The notes under the pieces: generated by a model
Seen by the model: only the letters and a program-made list of their open reading frames with translations
Databases searched by the model: none
What the model was told of the DNA's origin: nothing
Origin: Schlesneria sp.
GTDB lineage: Bacteria > Planctomycetota > Planctomycetia > Planctomycetales > Planctomycetaceae
DNA length: 64,000 nucleotides
NCBI GenBank assembly: GCA_028291515.1
Contig: JAQGHU010000102.1
Location: forward strand, 1-64,000
Direction of reading: 5' to 3'
Position numbers and translations under genes: made by a program
Shown here: positions 36,380-45,932 of the stretch, one piece after another
How positions within the stretch are numbered: position 1 is the stretch's first letter
Layout of the letters: the number at the start of each line of letters is the position of its first letter

Positions 36380-36733
36380 ATGAACAAAGTTAAGCGTCTC
36401 GCGAAGCAACAAGAGCGACGGAAGTATCGCGTCCGTAATCAACTGAAATCCGGTGGACGGGTTCGGTTGTCGGTCTTTCGAAGTAACCTTTACTTCCGAT
36501 GTCAGGCCATTGATGACACGGCAGGGAATACGCTCGCGGCAGCGTCATCTGGCGAACTGACCGGGGATGTTGTTAAAGGATGTGATGCCGCGGCACAAGT
36601 TGGGCGATTGATCGCTGAACGACTGTTGGCAGCAGGAGTCAAGGAAGTCTGCTTGGACCGAGGTGAGTATCGTTACCACGGCCGGGTGAAGGCGTTTGCG
36701 GATGGTGCTCGAGGCGCTGGATTGAATCTCTAA
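36380..36733 (+). CDS. rplR: Large ribosomal subunit protein uL18
   Basis: uL18 binds 5S rRNA in the central protuberance. The 117-residue protein has the basic N-terminus with [10 protein letters not shown], then [19 protein letters not shown] and ends with [25 protein letters not shown], a canonical L18 C-terminus. Confidence 0.96.
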   Translation: MNKVKRLAKQQERRKYRVRNQLKSGGRVRLSVFRSNLYFRCQAIDDTAGNTLAAASSGELTGDVVKGCDAAAQVGRLIAERLLAAGVKEVCLDRGEYRYHGRVKAFADGARGAGLNL

Positions 36734-36789
36734 TCGTTTCGTCGCCTTCATCAACAAGTGTTCAAGCATTCACAAGAGGGGTCGGTCCG

Positions 36790-37272
36790 GTGGCGGAGCA
36801 AAACCAAAAAGAATATCCCGAACGAGTCGTACAGATCCGTCGGTGTGCTTGCGTGGTCAAGGGTGGCCGTCGGTTCAGCTTCACGGCGCTAGTCGTCGTT
36901 GGCGATGGCCGCGGTAAAGTTGGCTACGGCTACGGCAAGGGCGTCGAAGTCCCCCAGGCCGTGGAGAAGGCTGTGAAGTCAGCCGGTAAGAAGATGTACA
37001 ACGTTGCCATCGAGAACGGAACAGTGCCGCACGCGGTGATTGGCAAGTTCGGTTCGTCGTCGGTGATGCTGATGCCAGCCAATGCTGGTACGGGAATTAT
37101 TGCTGGTGCTGCGGTTCGATCAATCGCCGAAGCCGCCGGAATAACAGATGTGCTCACAAAGTGCCGTGGATCGAGCAATCCGCTGAATGTCGTCAAGGCC
37201 GCCTTTGACGCAATCCGCCAGCTTCGGCATCGGGCAGATGTAGCTAGGCTTCGCGGAGGTTCCGAACGATGA
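36790..37272 (+). CDS. rpsE: Small ribosomal subunit protein uS5
   Basis: uS5 lies near the decoding centre and mRNA entry channel. The 160-residue protein has the N-terminal signature with VKGGRRFSFTALVVVGDGRGKVGYGYGKG and the C-terminal GTGIIAGAAVRSIAEAAGITDVLTK. The start is GTG at 36790. Its TGA overlaps the ATG of rplO, so no room is left for rpmD (L30), which usually lies here. Confidence 0.97.
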   Translation: MAEQNQKEYPERVVQIRRCACVVKGGRRFSFTALVVVGDGRGKVGYGYGKGVEVPQAVEKAVKSAGKKMYNVAIENGTVPHAVIGKFGSSSVMLMPANAGTGIIAGAAVRSIAEAAGITDVLTKCRGSSNPLNVVKAAFDAIRQLRHRADVARLRGGSER

Positions 37273-37736
37273 TGATCCATGAATTGACCACTGTCGAGGG
37301 AGCTCGGCCGCGTAAGCGAATTGGTCGCGGTATCGGCTCTGGACACGGTAAGACATCTGGTCGCGGTCACAAGGGTGCTGGTAGCCGCTCGGGTTACAAG
37401 CGTCGAATCACGTTCGAAGGTGGTCAGATGCCGCTGACAAGGCGGATCGCCAAGCGTGGTTTCAACAATCGGCAGTTCGAAACCGAGTGGGAAGTTTGCG
37501 ACGTTGCTGCGCTGGAGAAAGCGTTCAATGCCGGTGAGACCGTGACTGTCGCGGAGTTGCGAAGTCGTGGTGTGCTGCCGCGACGCAAGTCGGGCGGTTG
37601 CGCCGTCAAGCTCATTGGTACAAGTACACTGACTAAGTCACTCACGGTGATGGTCGGCGGTTGTACGGCCGGAGCGAAGAAGTCTGTTGAGCTGGCTGGT
37701 GGCAAGGTGGTCACGCGAAGCCGTAGCGAAGTATAA
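37269..37736 (+). CDS. rplO: Large ribosomal subunit protein uL15
   Basis: uL15 is a late-assembly 50S protein. The 155-residue protein has the glycine-rich N-terminus with RKRIGRGIGSGHGKTSGRGHKG, RSGYKRRITFEGGQMPLTRRIAKRGF and the C-terminal globular part. The ATG overlaps the rpsE stop by four bases (ATGA), indicating translational coupling; a second ATG follows immediately. Confidence 0.96.
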   Translation: MMIHELTTVEGARPRKRIGRGIGSGHGKTSGRGHKGAGSRSGYKRRITFEGGQMPLTRRIAKRGFNNRQFETEWEVCDVAALEKAFNAGETVTVAELRSRGVLPRRKSGGCAVKLIGTSTLTKSLTVMVGGCTAGAKKSVELAGGKVVTRSRSEV

Positions 37737-37781
37737 GCTCAATCCGGGACCGCCATAGAACCGTCAGATACTGGGTGAAGC

Positions 37782-39155
37782 GTGTACGCATCATTTATGC
37801 AGCTTTTGCGTATCCCGGAAGTACGCGCCAAGATCGGCTTGACGTTATTGCTCCTGGGCGTCTATCGCCTTGGTTTCTCCGTGGTCCTGCCAAACGTGGA
37901 TCAAGAGATCTTGGCAGAAAACATGAAGAGTCAGGGCGGTGCAGATGGCATCGATCGCATGGTCGCCATGCTGTCGCTGTTCTCCGCCTCTAACATTGGC
38001 ATGATGACCATCTTCGGTTTGGGGATCATGCCTTACATTTCGGCGTCGATCATCTTTCAACTGCTGGGGACGGTTTATCCACCGTTAGAGCAGATGCAGA
38101 AAGAAGGTGAGGCGGGGCGACGAAAGATCAATGAATATACTCGTTACGCAACAGTCGTAATTTGTTTGTTCCAGAGTTTCTTCTGGGTACGAATGCTTGC
38201 CAGCGGCGGTGCCACCGGCAACCCGGTGTTCTTGCCTGGTTTCAACGACTTATTCTGGCAGATTTCGGCTGCGATCACGATGACCACGGGAAGCATCTTC
38301 CTCATGTGGGTGGGTGAGCAGATTGATGAATTCGGTATTGGTAACGGGGTTAGTCTGCTGATCATGGCCGGGATTCTGGCACGCATGCCCGAAGCCGTTC
38401 GTTCGCTGGTTGCACCGGTGCTGGAGAAGGGGATGCCGTTGGGTAGCCCGACCGGGATCGAGCGATACGCGACATTGGTCATATTGTTCCTGGTTGTGAT
38501 TGTCTGCGTAGTGATGATTACTCAGGCGCAGCGAAGAATCCCTGTCCATAGTGCCAAACACGTTCGCGGTGCGAAGGTTGTTGGCGGGCAGATGCAGTCG
38601 CTTCCAATTAAGATCAATCAATCAGGCGTAATGCCGATCATTTTCGCGTCTAGCCTATTGATGTTCCCTCAACTGATTTTCGGTATGCTGGCCTCGGCGG
38701 TGGGGACTGTGCCGTTTATCGGAACGTTGGCGACGGCGGCAGATGTGGCGTTTAAGAATACGGGTGGCGTGTTTTACAATACGTGCTACGTCGCCTTGAT
38801 TTACTTCTTCTGCTTCTTCTGGACTGCGGTCACCTTTAATCCGACCGAGATGGCGAATAATCTGAAGGACTTCGGCAGCTTTGTGCCTGGGTATCGTCCA
38901 GGGGCCCGAACCGCTCAATACCTTGAACGAGTCATGTTGCGGATGACGTTTGTGGGTGCCGCGTTCCTTTCGCTAGTCGCCATCATCCCGACGGTCGTAG
39001 TGAATTCGATGAGTGTGGATTACCTGGTCGCCAGCTTCTTCGGTGGGACCGGTTTGTTGATTTGCGTGTCGGTGGTGATTGACTTGATCACGAAACTCGA
39101 CAGCCAGTTGGTCATGCGTGGCCTGCCGACGCTGTTGGACCGCGATACGAAGTAG
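37782..39155 (+). CDS. secY: Protein translocase subunit SecY
   Basis: SecY forms the protein-conducting channel of the inner membrane. The 457-residue protein has ten predicted membrane segments and family signatures. Early on it has the plug-region pattern with [17 protein letters not shown]. The cytoplasmic C4 and C5 loops that bind SecA and the ribosome include [10 protein letters not shown], and [23 protein letters not shown] is a canonical SecY sequence. The start is GTG at 37782, with an ATG five codons later as alternative. It follows rplO in the standard spc order; adk, map and infA do not follow. Confidence 0.96.
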   Translation: MYASFMQLLRIPEVRAKIGLTLLLLGVYRLGFSVVLPNVDQEILAENMKSQGGADGIDRMVAMLSLFSASNIGMMTIFGLGIMPYISASIIFQLLGTVYPPLEQMQKEGEAGRRKINEYTRYATVVICLFQSFFWVRMLASGGATGNPVFLPGFNDLFWQISAAITMTTGSIFLMWVGEQIDEFGIGNGVSLLIMAGILARMPEAVRSLVAPVLEKGMPLGSPTGIERYATLVILFLVVIVCVVMITQAQRRIPVHSAKHVRGAKVVGGQMQSLPIKINQSGVMPIIFASSLLMFPQLIFGMLASAVGTVPFIGTLATAADVAFKNTGGVFYNTCYVALIYFFCFFWTAVTFNPTEMANNLKDFGSFVPGYRPGARTAQYLERVMLRMTFVGAAFLSLVAIIPTVVVNSMSVDYLVASFFGGTGLLICVSVVIDLITKLDSQLVMRGLPTLLDRDTK

Positions 39156-39190
39156 AGCTAATTGTTAGACAGTTTTTGGGGAGTGCGGTC

Positions 39191-39307
39191 GTGAAAGTTC
39201 GATCAAGCGTGAAGCGAATCTGCGACGGTTGTAAAATCGTTCGCAGAAAGGGTAGAGTATATGTGATCTGCGCTCTCGACGCCCGGCACAAGCAACGCCA
39301 GGGTTAG
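39191..39307 (+). CDS. rpmJ: Large ribosomal subunit protein bL36
   Basis: A 38-residue gene found by reading the gap after secY. The GTG start at 39191 gives [19 protein letters not shown] followed by [19 protein letters not shown] and a TAG at 39305-39307. The zinc ligands C11, C14, C27 and H33 of the C+ form of L36 are all present, and 38 residues is the standard length. It lies 35 bases after secY and upstream of rpsM, the normal place for rpmJ. Confidence 0.96.
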   Translation: MKVRSSVKRICDGCKIVRRKGRVYVICALDARHKQRQG

Positions 39308-39419
39308 TTCTTCGTCTGATCGCGCAATCGTTTAGAGCCTTCGGCGAATCACGGCAGCCAATCGCGGTAACCGGGTCGCCGATCTTGTTTTTGGAAGTTT
39401 AGAGGGAACGGACTAGAAG

Positions 39420-39806
39420 ATGCCACGTATTCAGGGCGTTGATATTCCTAGCGACAAGCCAACGTTTATCGCGTTGCAATACCTGTATGGTGTCGGACCG
39501 CACGTTGCGTTCGAGATCTGCCATTCAGTCGGCATCGACCCTCAGCGTAAAAGCCGAGAAATGAGCGAGGATGTCCTTGCTCGAATTTCGGCGCTGCTGG
39601 ACAAGGACTACACCGTTGAAGGCCAACTTCGACGACAAGTTCAGCAGAATGTGATGCGATTGAAGGATATTCAGTCCTACCGTGGCCTGCGACATCGCCG
39701 CGGCTTGCCAGTACGAGGTCAACGGACCCGTACGAATGCCCGCACTCGTAAGGGTGTGAAGAAGACTGTGGCAGGCAAGAAGGGCGTTAAGGACATGAAG
39801 CACTGA
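39420..39806 (+). CDS. rpsM: Small ribosomal subunit protein uS13
   Basis: uS13 forms intersubunit bridges and contacts P-site tRNA. The 128-residue protein begins MPRIQGVDIPSDKPTF, has the helix-hairpin-helix region around YGVGPHVAFEIC, and the C-terminal RHRRGLPVRGQRTRTNARTRKG followed by a lysine-rich tail. A 112-base gap separates it from rpmJ. Confidence 0.97.
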   Translation: MPRIQGVDIPSDKPTFIALQYLYGVGPHVAFEICHSVGIDPQRKSREMSEDVLARISALLDKDYTVEGQLRRQVQQNVMRLKDIQSYRGLRHRRGLPVRGQRTRTNARTRKGVKKTVAGKKGVKDMKH

Positions 39807-39848
39807 TCCTTGGGATTACTCTCGTTTTGAGTGGTTGGAAAGTTAAAA

Positions 39849-40229
39849 ATGGCACAAGGCAAGAAGCGACGCGTTCGCCGAAATGTGACTCGCGGTATCG
39901 CGCACATCAAAGCGACGTTCAATAACACGACGGTCACGATCACAGACACGAACGGCGACGTTCTGTGCTGGGCAACGGCTGGTACGGTCGGTTTCAAGGG
40001 AAGCCGCAAGAGCACCCCGTTCGCGGCACAGCGCGCCTCTGAGACCTGTTCCGAGCGCGCTGCAAAATTTGGTGTTCGAGAATTGGAAGTTCGCGTCAAG
40101 GGCCCAGGCTCGGGTCGTGAAAGTGCGATCACCGGCTTGCAGTCGTTTGGCGTGCAAGTTCGTGGCATCGAAGACGTGACTCCATTGCCGCACAACGGTT
40201 GCCGTCCTCGCAAGAAGCGACGAGTCTGA
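39849..40229 (+). CDS. rpsK: Small ribosomal subunit protein uS11
   Basis: uS11 lies on the 30S platform near the Shine-Dalgarno helix. The 126-residue protein has [18 protein letters not shown], the [14 protein letters not shown] stretch, and the signature [14 protein letters not shown] followed by [18 protein letters not shown]. The ATG at 39849 matches the family start. rpsD, which usually follows, is missing here; rpoA comes next after 58 bases. Confidence 0.97.
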   Translation: MAQGKKRRVRRNVTRGIAHIKATFNNTTVTITDTNGDVLCWATAGTVGFKGSRKSTPFAAQRASETCSERAAKFGVRELEVRVKGPGSGRESAITGLQSFGVQVRGIEDVTPLPHNGCRPRKKRRV

Positions 40230-40287
40230 TCGTTGAGCTGGCTGAGATTCACTGCCTAAAACAATGTCGGGTATTGGGGGATAGCAG

Positions 40288-41307
40288 ATGCGGATTCGCT
40301 GGCGTGGATTAGAATTGCCGAATCGGGTGGTTCCCGAAGTCGAAGGTTCGAGCGATACCTACGGCAAGTTCACGATCGAACCGTTTGAACGCGGTTTCGG
40401 GGCGACAATCGGTAACTCGTTGCGTCGAATCCTGCTGTCGAGCCTGGAAGGGAGCGCGGTCACCCGCATCCGTATTCAAGGTGTGCAGCACGAATTCACG
40501 GCGTTGCCCGGGATCGTCGAAGACGTGACCGAGGTCTGTTTGAACGTGAAGTCACTGATCGTCAAGAACCGCAGTGCGACGTCGCGGACTGTTCGCATCG
40601 AGAAGAGCGAACGTGGCGTTGTCACCGGTGCGGACATCGTTGGCGATGAGCAGATCGAAGTCGTGAACAAGGATCTCGTCATCGCCACGATGACTGATGA
40701 TGTCTCGTTCCAACTGGAAATGCAGATCGAAAATGGCCGCGGTTACGTGCCGGCTTCCGAGCAGTACGAACAAGAGCCTGAACTCGGTGTGATTCCGTTG
40801 GACGCGATTTATTCGCCAGTCCTGCGTGTTCGATATCGGATTGAAGAAACACGTGTCGGTCAGCGAACGAACTACGACCGATTGATTCTGGAGATCTGGA
40901 CCGATGGTACGATCACTCCGGAAAATGCTCTGGTTGAATCGGCCAAGATTCTCCGCAAGCACCTCAGCCCGATCATTACTTATCGCGAAGCTGGTCCAGT
41001 GACATCACCGGACGGCGGCCTGCGAAACATGATCGATGCAACGGGCTATGCGCCCGTTGATCTGGAGCTCGAAGAGAAGCTGCAGCAGAGTTTGGCGGAA
41101 TTGAACTTATCGGTCCGAGCAACGAACTGCTTGGAGTCCGAAGGGATCAATTCGGTTCGCGACCTGGTGCTGCGATCCGAAGATCAGCTTCTGCAGGTTC
41201 GCAACTTTGGTGAAACGACTCTGCAAGAAGTCCGAGAACGCCTGGGTGCGATCGGCTTGCGTTTGGGAATGCGTTTGCCGCAGTATCTGCAGCGAGACGC
41301 ACGTTAA
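40288..41307 (+). CDS. rpoA: RNA polymerase alpha subunit
   Basis: The alpha subunit nucleates RNA polymerase assembly (N-terminal domain) and binds UP elements and activators (C-terminal domain). The 339-residue protein has [28 protein letters not shown] (alpha-NTD signature, about 30-55) and a complete alpha-CTD near 265-330 with [23 protein letters not shown] and the following [14 protein letters not shown]-like motif. Length and domains are standard. Confidence 0.97.
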   Translation: MRIRWRGLELPNRVVPEVEGSSDTYGKFTIEPFERGFGATIGNSLRRILLSSLEGSAVTRIRIQGVQHEFTALPGIVEDVTEVCLNVKSLIVKNRSATSRTVRIEKSERGVVTGADIVGDEQIEVVNKDLVIATMTDDVSFQLEMQIENGRGYVPASEQYEQEPELGVIPLDAIYSPVLRVRYRIEETRVGQRTNYDRLILEIWTDGTITPENALVESAKILRKHLSPIITYREAGPVTSPDGGLRNMIDATGYAPVDLELEEKLQQSLAELNLSVRATNCLESEGINSVRDLVLRSEDQLLQVRNFGETTLQEVRERLGAIGLRLGMRLPQYLQRDAR

Positions 41308-41353
41308 TTTGTTAGCTTAAGTCCATCAGGAATTTTGATAGCGAGTATTGGTG

Positions 41354-41917
41354 ATGAGGCACAAAAGGCGAGGTCGGCAACTCGGACGGAACGCGGCACA
41401 TCGACGTGCCATGTTCAGGAATATGGCGACCAGCTTGATCACCACGGTGATCCCAGCTGGCAGCGACGTTCCCGAAGGTCGAGTCTCTGGCAGAATCGAA
41501 ACAACGATCCACAAGGCCAAAGAGCTGCGACCGATCGTCGAGAAGCTGGTGACGCTGGCAAAGAGGTCGCTTGTTCACGCCGAGAAGTCCGTTGAATTCG
41601 CGACTTCGGCCGCGCGGAACACGACTGAATGGCGCGAGTGGCGGAAGTCGGACAAGTGGCAGCAATGGAATCGTGCGATCGCTCCAGCAATCGCTTTGCG
41701 ACGCCGAGCATTTGCAGCCCTTCGATCGCGTGCCGCTGTCGATTTGCTGTTTAGCGAACTTGGACCCAAGTTCCGTGAACGAGCAGGCGGATACACCCGT
41801 ATTGTCAAGTTGGCGCGAGTTCGCTTGGGCGACGGCGGCAAACTGGCAATCATCGAATTCGTCGGTGATCGCGACCGCAATAAAGCACGACGCTCGACTC
41901 TGAAAGTCGGTGAGTGA
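41354..41917 (+). CDS. rplQ: Large ribosomal subunit protein bL17 with lineage-specific insertions
   Basis: bL17 sits near the tunnel exit. The N-terminus ([28 protein letters not shown]) and C-terminus ([22 protein letters not shown]) are canonical. At 187 residues it is about 60 longer than E. coli L17 (127). Extra residues occur at about 32-47 and, mainly, about 71-113, where an alanine-, tryptophan- and glutamate-rich helical stretch interrupts the LAK/RRxAF helix region. The ATG at 41354 corresponds to the conserved start; in-frame TTG and GTG codons precede it. It is the last gene of the cluster, closed by the hairpin at 41942. Confidence 0.93.
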   Translation: MRHKRRGRQLGRNAAHRRAMFRNMATSLITTVIPAGSDVPEGRVSGRIETTIHKAKELRPIVEKLVTLAKRSLVHAEKSVEFATSAARNTTEWREWRKSDKWQQWNRAIAPAIALRRRAFAALRSRAAVDLLFSELGPKFRERAGGYTRIVKLARVRLGDGGKLAIIEFVGDRDRNKARRSTLKVGE

Positions 41918-41941
41918 TCTTGCTGAGCTGATTTAAAAGAG

Positions 41942-41972
41942 AAGCCTCGCTTTTGCGAGGCTTTTTCTTTTT
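41942..41972 (+). terminator. Rho-independent terminator after rplQ
   Basis: Perfect 9-base arms, AAGCCTCGC (41942-41950) and GCGAGGCTT (41955-41963), with a TTTT loop, followed by TTTCTTTTT. It lies 25 bases after the rplQ stop and ends the long ribosomal transcript. Confidence 0.92.
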
Positions 41973-42058
41973 GTATGCGGTTGGTCTGGCCTCCCACCCC
42001 CTGCGCGGGAATGATGAAGAATTAGGCCGTGATATAATCCGAGCTAACCGTCGGACCG

Positions 42059-43405
42059 CTATAAGTCGATGCCTAATTCTTCGATCTTCCGGTACAGACT
42101 CGATAGGCCGAGTTTCAATCGTTTGGCGGTTTCGCGTTTGTCGGGCCATTGACTGAGGACTCGCAGGATGTGCAGTCGCTCATAGTGACGCAGGGCCGAG
42201 CGCAAGTCGTCCGTATCGGGCAGAGGCTGGTCGGATCCACGCAGGTCAGGCGGCAAATCATTCGGACGGATCTGCGTCCCGTCGCACATCATGACCGCTC
42301 GTTCAATCGCGTTGTCTAATTGGCGGACGTTCCCTTTCCAGGGGGCCGACATCAACGTTCGAATCGTTTCACTTGTCGCCGCGGTGACCCGCTGGCCCAT
42401 AGCCCGGCTGTGTTTTGCGATGAGGAATTCGACCAGCTCGGGGATATCGTCCAATCGTTCTCGCAACGGCGGGATGCGGATGGTCATTCCGTCCAAACGA
42501 TAGAACAGATCCACTTGAAAGCGACCTTCCGAAACCTCGACTGACAGGTCTCGTGTGGTGGCAGCAACAATGCGCGCCGACATATGGAGTGGCTTCGTTG
42601 CTCCCAACGGCGTAAATTCCTGGTATTCGATGGCTCGCAGCAGCTTGTCCTGGGTGGCCAGCGGTAACTGCGAGACCTCATCCAGATAGACCGTGCCGCC
42701 ACCGACGGTGTGAAAGCTGCCAGGCAAGTCCTCATTGATTCCTGGTAAGCCGCCAACATTGGCACCGAACATCTGCGCTTCCAGTTGTTCGCTGGGTCGC
42801 GTTGCACAATTGATGGCAATGAATCCTTCGTCGTGCTTCGGGCCCCACTTGTGAATTGTCCTGGCAAACAGTTCTTTGCCAGATCCGGACTCGCCAACGA
42901 GCAGCACATTCGAATTGGTCACGGCGACTCGGCGAGCTGCATCTTGAACTGCCTTCAAGGCATTGCTGGAACCGATCAAGGATTCGCCGGATTCGCGGCG
43001 TGCCAGCTCTCGACGGAGAAACTGATTCTCCATCGAGAGTTCGCGGTACTGAAACAACCGTTTCAGCTTATTAGACAAATCGTCGAAGATGACCGGTTTG
43101 ACGAGATAGTCGAATGCCCCGGACTGGAAGGCTTCGACGGCGTTCTCGACAGTGGCGTAAGCGGTGATGATCAAGCCTGAAACGCTTGGGTTCAGTTGTT
43201 GTAGTCGCCGCAGCAGGGCCAAGCCATCACCGTCCGGCAGTTGCACATCACAAACGGCAACCTGAAAATCACGCTGACGAGCATGCTGGAGAGCCGCGGC
43301 GACGTTTCCGGCTGTCACGACATCGTATCCCTCGTCGCTGAGGAACTCTCCCAGCGAAGTGCGGATAATGGGTTCGTCTTCAACGATCAATACTGAACGG
43401 GGCAT
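42059..43405 (-). CDS. NtrC-family response regulator with altered sigma54-contact loop
   Basis: A 448-residue response regulator. The receiver domain (about 4-118) has the acidic pocket and phospho-acceptor D53. The AAA+ domain (about 140-375) has Walker A GESGSGKE (171-178), Walker B GTVYLDE (237-243) and the sensor/arginine-finger region FYRLDGMTIRIPPLRERLDDI. The Fis-type helix-turn-helix is at about 405-448 (RETAKRLKLGLSSLYRKIEELG). The loop that in sigma54 activators reads GAFTGA is here GGLPGI (218-223), losing the key Phe and Thr. Inferred: it may not activate sigma54-polymerase in the usual way. The cognate kinase is the gene 49 bases upstream on the same strand. Confidence 0.9.
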   Translation of the reverse strand: MPRSVLIVEDEPIIRTSLGEFLSDEGYDVVTAGNVAAALQHARQRDFQVAVCDVQLPDGDGLALLRRLQQLNPSVSGLIITAYATVENAVEAFQSGAFDYLVKPVIFDDLSNKLKRLFQYRELSMENQFLRRELARRESGESLIGSSNALKAVQDAARRVAVTNSNVLLVGESGSGKELFARTIHKWGPKHDEGFIAINCATRPSEQLEAQMFGANVGGLPGINEDLPGSFHTVGGGTVYLDEVSQLPLATQDKLLRAIEYQEFTPLGATKPLHMSARIVAATTRDLSVEVSEGRFQVDLFYRLDGMTIRIPPLRERLDDIPELVEFLIAKHSRAMGQRVTAATSETIRTLMSAPWKGNVRQLDNAIERAVMMCDGTQIRPNDLPPDLRGSDQPLPDTDDLRSALRHYERLHILRVLSQWPDKRETAKRLKLGLSSLYRKIEELGIDL

Positions 43406-43454
43406 ATCGACTTTGAATTGCTGGAGCCTGGTGGATTGTCAGTGAAAGGGAATC

Positions 43455-44843
43455 TCAAGTCTGAGCGGACGTGGTCAAAGGCAAGGCCGGTGGCGTTTCG
43501 TCGCGCCTGTTGTCGGTATCATGCCGTTCAGCATCGAGTTTGGCCAGATTCAGCCAGACGGTGAAGGTCGCGCCTGGCAACGAACTGGCCGTCAATTCGA
43601 TGCGTCCGTCATTTTGTTCAACGATATTTCGGCAAACAAACAGGCCGAGGCCGGTCCCTGTCTCTTTGGTCGTGAAGTAGGGAGCAAAGACTCGTTCGCG
43701 GTGTTCAGGCGAAATCCCGTGGCCATCGTCCCGAATGTCGATTCGAAGTTCATTGGCTTCAATCGCGGTATGAATCTCGATGCAGCCACCTTCCTCGGTC
43801 GCATCCATCGCGTTCAGGATCAGGTTCAGGAACACCTGGACCAACTGATCGCGAACGATCATCAGCGGCGGCAGATTGTCGACATAATCGGTAACGATCC
43901 GCTTTCCTTTTTTGCGTTTGTAGTACTTGGCAATGTTCAGTGCCGCATCGAGGACCGCGTGGATGTCACATCGAGATCGCTCGTAAACGACTGGACTGCT
44001 GAAGTCGACGAGTTCCCTTAATGTGCGTTGGATGCGACGCAACTGGTCGTCAACCAGTTGCAGCTTTTCGCGGGTTTCGGGCTCGATGTTGCGGCGATTC
44101 AGCAGTTGAACCAGTGAACTAATCGCCGCCAGAGGATTTCCGACTTCGTGAGCGATGCCGGCAGCGAGCAAACCGAAGGCAGCCTGCTTTTCCTGTTGGA
44201 CGATCATCGCCTGCGATTCCTGCAGTTGCCGCGTGCGCTCCAGAATTCGATGCTCCAGCAATCGCTGATTTTCCTGAAGCTCGCCGTTGAGCTGCCCGAG
44301 TCGCGAACTGGCCCATTTCAACAAGCCGATCAGGGATGTCCCGGCCCATGTCACCCATGCCATGAAAATTGGCGTCAGGATCAGGGCGGCAATCTCGTCG
44401 CGGCTGTGAACCGCCAGTGCTAGAGAGATCGCCGAATAGCTAAGGACGTGCAGCCCCAGCGTCGCCCAGGTAATCGATGGCTTGTATCGAATCGCGCAGA
44501 CCAGCAGCGATAGAAAATAGTAGAACCGGAAGGCGCTCAGCACGCCTCCGTCGAAGTAGCACAGCAGGCCGATAAACATCGCTTCCATCAGCGACACGAA
44601 CAAGGGCCATTTGCTAAAAAAAACCTTGCCATGGAGGCTATAGTAGGTGTCGAGGAGCGCGTAGATCGCTCCCAGCACCAGAATGGCGTCCAACGCACTG
44701 CGGTTCGAGGCCTCACCGCCACCGATCAGGTTAACGAGGCCATAGCCGACACAGATCCCAAACCAGCGAATGCGGACGGTGATCGCCTGTACTGATAACT
44801 GCCAATCGAAATCGGGCGATTCGATTGTGGGCGACTGTGACAT
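43455..44843 (-). CDS. Membrane sensor histidine kinase
   Basis: A 462-residue histidine kinase. The first 175 residues are about six closely packed membrane segments without a large periplasmic loop, so the stimulus is probably sensed in or at the membrane. A coiled-coil (about 180-215) leads to the dimerisation domain with phospho-acceptor H232 in AGIAHEVGNPLAAISSL, the NtrB/ZraS-like type. The ATPase domain has the N box NAMDATEEGG, DDGHGISPEHRERVFAPYFTTK and GTGLGLFVCRNI. It is followed by the NtrC-like regulator and forms a two-component system. The signal and targets are unknown. Confidence 0.92.
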   Translation of the reverse strand: MSQSPTIESPDFDWQLSVQAITVRIRWFGICVGYGLVNLIGGGEASNRSALDAILVLGAIYALLDTYYSLHGKVFFSKWPLFVSLMEAMFIGLLCYFDGGVLSAFRFYYFLSLLVCAIRYKPSITWATLGLHVLSYSAISLALAVHSRDEIAALILTPIFMAWVTWAGTSLIGLLKWASSRLGQLNGELQENQRLLEHRILERTRQLQESQAMIVQQEKQAAFGLLAAGIAHEVGNPLAAISSLVQLLNRRNIEPETREKLQLVDDQLRRIQRTLRELVDFSSPVVYERSRCDIHAVLDAALNIAKYYKRKKGKRIVTDYVDNLPPLMIVRDQLVQVFLNLILNAMDATEEGGCIEIHTAIEANELRIDIRDDGHGISPEHRERVFAPYFTTKETGTGLGLFVCRNIVEQNDGRIELTASSLPGATFTVWLNLAKLDAERHDTDNRRDETPPALPLTTSAQT

Positions 44844-44970
44844 TGAGCGAACTCAACCAGACGGCGGGTGGAAACGAAACCAGATTACTGCAGCGAGTAT
44901 ATCCGATGCCGCTCCACCTCGACCAACCAAGTCGCCCTTCGTCTGGATACCGAGGCAGGTATTTGAACGA

Positions 44971-45876
44971 TTACCGCGTCGGAACCGGTGGACGCTTGGC
45001 GAATGCCGTGCGAATAATTTCCAGCACCCGTTCGCGTTCTTCACCAACGAGTGTCAATCGCGGTTCGCGGACCCATTCGGAGCCGAGGCCGGCTTCCTGA
45101 ACGATCAACTTGATGTACTGGATGAAATGCACATGCGTATCCAGTTTCATGAGCGGCTGACTCCAGCGATACAGAGCGCGAGCCTTGTCCCATTCACCAG
45201 CGCGCGTCAGATCCCAGAGGTGTTGGTTTTCGGCGGGGAATCCAATCCCGCTGCCAGCAACCCAGCCGTCAATTCCCAGGATACTCGCTTCGAGCATCAA
45301 GTCGTCCACACCCGTAAAGACGGCGTAACGTCCGCCAACGGCGTTGTGAATTTCCGTGATCCGGCGAGTATCCGCCGAGCTTTCTTTGATTGCCACGAAG
45401 GCAGGTTCATCGGCCAGTTCCGCGAAGAGAGCTGGAGTGATGTCGTTCGCGTAACTGATGGGATTGTTGTAGATCATAATCGGCAGCCCGCCGCGTTTGG
45501 CCACCGTTCGTAAGTACGTCATGGACTCGCGCGGATCACCTCGATAGCTCATGGGTGGCATCAGCATCACGCCGCTGGCACCCAGTTTCTTCACGTCTTG
45601 AACGTATTGCACAGCGGCCGCGGTACTCGATTCGGCAACGCCGCTCAAGACGGGGACACGACTTCGCGATGTCTCCACGGCGCAGCCGATCACCGCGCGT
45701 TTCTCGTCTGGAGTCATCGTCTGGTTTTCACCAAGAGAACCACAGACGATCAGGCCGCTGACTCCACTGGCAATGATCGCCTCAAAATGCTGTGCGGTCG
45801 CACCCAGATCCAATGATTGATCTTGCTTGAATTGTGTCGTCACTGCGGGAAAAACACCGGTCCAATAAGGTTGCAT
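44971..45876 (-). CDS. Dihydrodipicolinate synthase/N-acetylneuraminate lyase family protein, possible pyrroline-hydroxycarboxylate deaminase
   Basis: A 301-residue class I aldolase-type TIM barrel of the DapA family. The catalytic tyrosine (Y136 in IMIYNNP) and Schiff-base lysine (K164 in FVAIKESSADT) are present, as is the substrate-carboxylate loop GSLGEN (46-51). The style of the N-terminus (WTGVFPAVTTQF) and of IYNNPISYANDITP resembles, from memory, the branch annotated as 1-pyrroline-4-hydroxy-2-carboxylate deaminase of hydroxyproline catabolism. This cannot be verified here, and true DapA remains possible although no lysine genes are near. It is the third gene after the enolase-family enzyme and the S9 peptidase on the same strand. 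Confidence 0.8.
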   Translation of the reverse strand: MQPYWTGVFPAVTTQFKQDQSLDLGATAQHFEAIIASGVSGLIVCGSLGENQTMTPDEKRAVIGCAVETSRSRVPVLSGVAESSTAAAVQYVQDVKKLGASGVMLMPPMSYRGDPRESMTYLRTVAKRGGLPIMIYNNPISYANDITPALFAELADEPAFVAIKESSADTRRITEIHNAVGGRYAVFTGVDDLMLEASILGIDGWVAGSGIGFPAENQHLWDLTRAGEWDKARALYRWSQPLMKLDTHVHFIQYIKLIVQEAGLGSEWVREPRLTLVGEERERVLEIIRTAFAKRPPVPTR

Positions 45877-45932
45877 CGCTTTGCCTGTTTGAGAAAAGTT
45901 TGTTTGTCTGCGATTTAGCGGCCGTGCCGCCT

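Noticed and set aside
39308-39419. T-rich segment between rpmJ and rpsM as a terminator
   Set aside because: Only a very weak stem precedes the TTGTTTTT; unlikely to terminate within the ribosomal cluster, though a regulatory role cannot be excluded.
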